From NCBI GenBank assembly GCA_030606585.1, contig JAUWGD010000064.1, positions 1 to 9,324 of the forward strand: a DNA stretch of 9,324 nucleotides, written 5' to 3'. The stretch is from Dehalococcoidales bacterium. GTDB lineage: Bacteria; Chloroflexota; Dehalococcoidia; Dehalococcoidales; RBG-16-60-22. The notes under the pieces are model-generated. The model saw nothing but the letters and a program-made list of their open reading frames with translations, made no database searches and was not told the origin of the DNA. This document shows, in pieces, positions 6,890 to 9,324 of this stretch. Numbering within the stretch: position 1 is the stretch's first letter; every line of letters starts with the position of its first letter. Both the position numbers and the translations under genes were made by a program.

Positions 6890-8074
6890 ATGAAGATAGC
6901 CAGAAGAATAGAACAACTGAAGCCGTACCTGTTTGTTGAGATAAATAAGAAAATAGCCGAAAAGAAGGCTAAGGGCGAGGAGATTATCAGTTTCGCCATC
7001 GGCGACCCTGATATCCCGACGCCTGCGCATATAATAGAAGGACTCTGCAAGGCGGCGCAGGACCCGGCCAACCATCGCTATCCGGAGTCTGAAGGCCTGC
7101 CTGAGCTGCGCCAGGCTATCGCGGCATGGTACCAGAAACGCTTCAATGTATCACTTGACCCGGAGACCGAGGTGCTGCCGCTCATCGGCGCCAAGGAAGG
7201 CATCGGGCATATCGCTTTTTGCTTTATCGACCCCGGAGATATCGCCCTGGTGCCGGACCCGGCTTATCCGGTCTATGCCATCGGCACCCAGCTGGCCGGT
7301 GGACGTCCATACTATATATCGCTCAAGGAGAGCAATGGTTTTCTGCCTGACCTGAACGGCATCCGTGACGATATTCTGGAGAAGACCAGGCTACTGTGGC
7401 TTAACTATCCCAACAACCCCACCGGCGCTGTAGCCGAGCTGGAATTTTTCAACCAGGTAGTTGAGTTCGCCGGGAAGCATGAAATCCTGGTGTGTCACGA
7501 CGGGCCATATTCGGAGGTGGCTTTTGATGATTACCAGCCCGTCAGTCTGATGCAGGCCGAGGGAGCCAGGGATGTCGGCGTGGAGTTTAATTCGTTCTCC
7601 AAGAGCTATAACATGACCGGCTGGCGTATTGGCATGGCGGTCGGAAATGCCGAGGCGGTCGGCGCTTTAAGGACATTAAAGTCGAACCTCGATTCGGGAA
7701 TACCCCAGGCCATTCAATACATGGCTATAGAGGCGTTAAACGGGCCGCAGGACTGTATCTCGGAGCATAATAACGCTTACCAGAGACGACGCGACCTGAT
7801 TGTTGAAGTATTGATTAATATCGGCCTGGAGGTCGCAATACCCAAGGCCGGCCTGTATGTGTGGGCGAAGGTTCCCGAGGGCTATAACTCGGTTGATTTT
7901 ACGGCTGCTCTAATCGACCAGATAGGCGTGGCGGTTACCCCCGGAGTAGGGTACGGGCGGAGTGGTGAGGGGTATGTGCGATTGTCGCTGACTATCGCGG
8001 ATGCGGCACTGGTCAAGGGGCTGTCACGGCTTTCGGGATGGCGTAATACGCGGCGTCTGACACCAAAGAGATAA
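6890..8074 (+). CDS. dapL: LL-diaminopimelate aminotransferase
   Basis: PLP-dependent fold-type I aminotransferase that converts tetrahydrodipicolinate directly to LL-diaminopimelate using glutamate, bypassing the acylated DapD/ArgD/DapE route. 394 residues. Visible: FAIGDPDIPTP at 35-45; RYPESEGLPELRQAIAAWY at 63-81; LIGAKEGIGH at 98-107; NYPNNPTGA at 172-180; the cofactor-binding D204 (HDGPYSEVAFD) and Y207; the Schiff-base lysine K238 in SFSKSYNMTGWRIG; and the carboxylate-binding R364 in YVRLSL. Sequence alone would allow another class I aminotransferase (aspartate or alanine type). The IGxKEGIxH segment and the neighbouring dapF make DapL the strongest call, probably the DapL2-like branch found in archaea and Chloroflexota. 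Start: GAGGTG 6 nt upstream of ATG. About ten basic residues (WRNTRRLTPKR) form a C-terminal tail. Confidence 0.93.
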   Translation: MKIARRIEQLKPYLFVEINKKIAEKKAKGEEIISFAIGDPDIPTPAHIIEGLCKAAQDPANHRYPESEGLPELRQAIAAWYQKRFNVSLDPETEVLPLIGAKEGIGHIAFCFIDPGDIALVPDPAYPVYAIGTQLAGGRPYYISLKESNGFLPDLNGIRDDILEKTRLLWLNYPNNPTGAVAELEFFNQVVEFAGKHEILVCHDGPYSEVAFDDYQPVSLMQAEGARDVGVEFNSFSKSYNMTGWRIGMAVGNAEAVGALRTLKSNLDSGIPQAIQYMAIEALNGPQDCISEHNNAYQRRRDLIVEVLINIGLEVAIPKAGLYVWAKVPEGYNSVDFTAALIDQIGVAVTPGVGYGRSGEGYVRLSLTIADAALVKGLSRLSGWRNTRRLTPKR

Positions 8075-8094
8075 GTTAACATAAACCTTTTTCT

Positions 8095-8100
8095 GAGGAG
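8095..8100 (+). promoter_or_regulatory. strong Shine-Dalgarno of hflX, positioned for a non-standard start
   Basis: GAGGAG, preceded by T-rich sequence, is the strongest ribosome binding site in the window. Exactly 6 nt downstream, in the hflX frame, is ATC (8107), the same spacing used by pgk, tpiA and dapL. No ATG, GTG or TTG in the hflX frame occurs until GTG at 8164, 63 nt away. Confidence 0.8.
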
Positions 8101-8106
8101 AATACT

Positions 8107-9249
8107 ATCACCAGGAACACGGTTGCCACCAGGTCCGCGACGGAAAAAGCCCTTCTCCTGGCGGTGGCTCATAAGGGAAGCAGGGCGAGGCAATCAGCGG
8201 AGAATTCAATAGAAGAACTGGCACAGCTGGCGGGTGCCGCCGGGGCTCATGTCGTCGGGAAGATTGTCCAGCAGCTGCCCGTGCCGTCGCACGATTTCTA
8301 CGTAGGTAAAGGCAAGCTCGAGGAACTCCTGGCCCTGAAAAACAGCAGTGATTTCAGCGTTCTCATTCTCGATGATGAGCTTACGCCCAATCAGCAGCGG
8401 AACCTGGAAGAAGCCCTTAATGTTAAGGTAATCGACCGCGCCGCGCTTATTCTGGATATTTTCGCCGGGCGTGCCCGCACCCACGAGGGACGTCTTCAGG
8501 TGGAGCTGGCCCAGCACCAGTATCTTCTACCCAGGCTTGCCGGGCAGTGGCGTCACCTGGAGAGGCTCGGCGGCGGTATCGGCACCAGAGGCCCCGGAGA
8601 ATCACAGTTGGAGACGGACCGGCGCCTGATACGCCGCAAGATACAGCGCCTCAAAGAGCAGACCGAAGCGATAAGGAAACACCGCGCTTTATACCGGCAG
8701 AAACGCCAGAAAAGCGGCATACCGGTCGTGGCGCTGGTCGGCTACACCAATGCCGGTAAAAGCACGTTATTGAATGCCCTCTGTCAGGCCGATATTTATA
8801 CCGATGACAGACTCTTTGCCACCCTCGACCCCACCACCCGACGCCTGGCACTGCCTGAGAATGTTATGGTTCTAGTTACCGATACCGTCGGCTTCATACG
8901 CAAGCTGCCGCCGACCATTATCAGCGCCTTCAGGGCTACACTCGAAGAGCTTACCGAGGCCAGGCTGCTGCTGCATATTGTCGACCTGTCTTCTCCGGAT
9001 GCTCCGGAGCAGTGCCAGACGGTTGAGGATATCCTCGCGGAGCTCGGGCTGGACGATAAGCCATGTATTACGGCACTGAATAAGGTAGACCTGGTGTTGG
9101 ACAGCGACCGGGACTGGGACGAGAAATCGGCACTGGAATATTTCTTAGAGCAGGGCGTAGCCGCCGACGAGAGAACGGTGTATATCTCGGCGGTAAAGAG
9201 ATGGGGATTGAAAAAACTACTCGACGTTATTAGCGTAGAATTGTCTTAA
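8107..9249 (+). CDS. hflX: ribosome-associated GTPase HflX
   Basis: Translational GTPase that binds the 50S subunit and splits stalled or stressed ribosomes. From the first standard start, GTG 8164, it is 361 residues; from ATC 8107 it is 380. Numbered from GTG: N-terminal HflX domain with VGKGKLEEL at 47-55; RARTHEGRLQVELAQ at 103-117; the middle glycine-rich GGGIGTRGPGESQLETD at 136-152 followed by a basic helix; then the G domain with P-loop GYTNAGKST at 193-201, switch I FATLDPTTR at 218-226, DTVGFIRKLP at 240-249, NKVD at 306-309 and SA at 342-343. It ends soon after G5, lacking the C-terminal extension of the E. coli protein, as in many shorter homologues. The reading frame upstream of GTG encodes TEKALLLAVAHKG, which continues the conserved N-terminal strand, and GAGGAG lies 6 nt before ATC 8107. 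I therefore extend to 8107; the product may start with an AUC codon. Use 8164 if only standard starts are accepted. It lies 32 nt after dapL. Confidence 0.93.
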   Translation: MTRNTVATRSATEKALLLAVAHKGSRARQSAENSIEELAQLAGAAGAHVVGKIVQQLPVPSHDFYVGKGKLEELLALKNSSDFSVLILDDELTPNQQRNLEEALNVKVIDRAALILDIFAGRARTHEGRLQVELAQHQYLLPRLAGQWRHLERLGGGIGTRGPGESQLETDRRLIRRKIQRLKEQTEAIRKHRALYRQKRQKSGIPVVALVGYTNAGKSTLLNALCQADIYTDDRLFATLDPTTRRLALPENVMVLVTDTVGFIRKLPPTIISAFRATLEELTEARLLLHIVDLSSPDAPEQCQTVEDILAELGLDDKPCITALNKVDLVLDSDRDWDEKSALEYFLEQGVAADERTVYISAVKRWGLKKLLDVISVELS

Positions 9250-9252
9250 CCG

Positions 9253-9278
9253 ACAGGTGTTAGAATATTAACAGGTGT
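9253..9278 (+). repeat. short direct repeat and inverted repeat downstream of hflX
   Basis: ACAGGTGT occurs at 9253-9260 and 9271-9278, 18 bp apart. Between and overlapping the copies, TGTTA (9258-9262) and TAACA (9269-9273) form a 5-bp inverted repeat around GAATAT. The elements overlap the candidate -35 box of the promoter at 9268-9295, so an operator is possible. They are short enough to be chance. Confidence 0.3.
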
Positions 9279-9295
9279 AACATCGCTTATCTAAT
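9268..9295 (+). promoter_or_regulatory. candidate promoter for the next gene downstream
   Basis: TTAACA (9268-9273, 5/6 to TTGACA) and TCTAAT (9290-9295, 5/6 to TATAAT) are separated by 16 bp, in the non-coding tail after hflX. Transcription would start near 9302 and run out of the window. No terminator-like hairpin is visible after hflX in the 75 nt present, so the operon may also continue beyond the window. Confidence 0.45.
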
Positions 9296-9324
9296 ACCAG
9301 TGAACGGGTAGAGACTTTACATAA

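Noticed and set aside
1..9324. Mobile elements, CRISPR arrays, toxin-antitoxin or defence genes, tRNA genes
   Set aside because: None seen: all but about 270 bases are accounted for by eight housekeeping genes, and there are no spaced repeats or cloverleaf-like sequences in the gaps.

Overview
This is an ordinary-looking housekeeping stretch of a bacterial chromosome. All genes are on the + strand and packed head to tail. The gene set and order are dxs (5' end cut off), pgk, archaeal-type apgM, tpiA, miaA, dapF, dapL, hflX. Together with the direct diaminopimelate aminotransferase and the bacterial use of an archaeal-type phosphoglycerate mutase, this points to the Chloroflexota, most likely class Dehalococcoidia. 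I recall a very similar order near pgk/dxs in Dehalococcoides, but that is memory, not a search. Base composition looks uniform and moderately GC-rich throughout. I see no transposase, integrase, tRNA, rRNA, CRISPR array or other sign of recent transfer.

Layout. 2-1699: most of DXS, the first enzyme of the MEP isoprenoid pathway. 1700-1887: a 188-nt gap, the only sizeable non-coding stretch. It holds a possible promoter, a 15-codon mini-ORF, a hairpin and a strong intrinsic terminator lying just upstream of the pgk ribosome binding site. 1888-9249: seven genes with gaps of 3-32 nt, read as one operon. It contains three glycolytic enzymes (PGK, aPGM, TPI), the tRNA-modifying MiaA, two consecutive diaminopimelate enzymes (listed in reverse pathway order, DapF then DapL), and the ribosome-associated GTPase HflX. 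9250-9324: a short tail with a good candidate promoter for a gene beyond the window, overlapped by a small direct repeat and an inverted repeat.

How the genes fit together. TPI and PGK handle glyceraldehyde-3-phosphate, which with pyruvate is the substrate of DXS. The MEP pathway ends in DMAPP, which MiaA attaches to tRNA. DapL makes LL-diaminopimelate and DapF turns it into meso-diaminopimelate for lysine (and for peptidoglycan, if the organism has any). HflX acts on ribosomes and is the odd one out metabolically.

Two points deserve a second look. First, hflX has a strong Shine-Dalgarno placed correctly not for a standard start codon but for an in-frame ATC. Second, the pgk leader's terminator 3' arm could alternatively pair with the pgk Shine-Dalgarno. 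I did not find an undescribed multi-gene system here.
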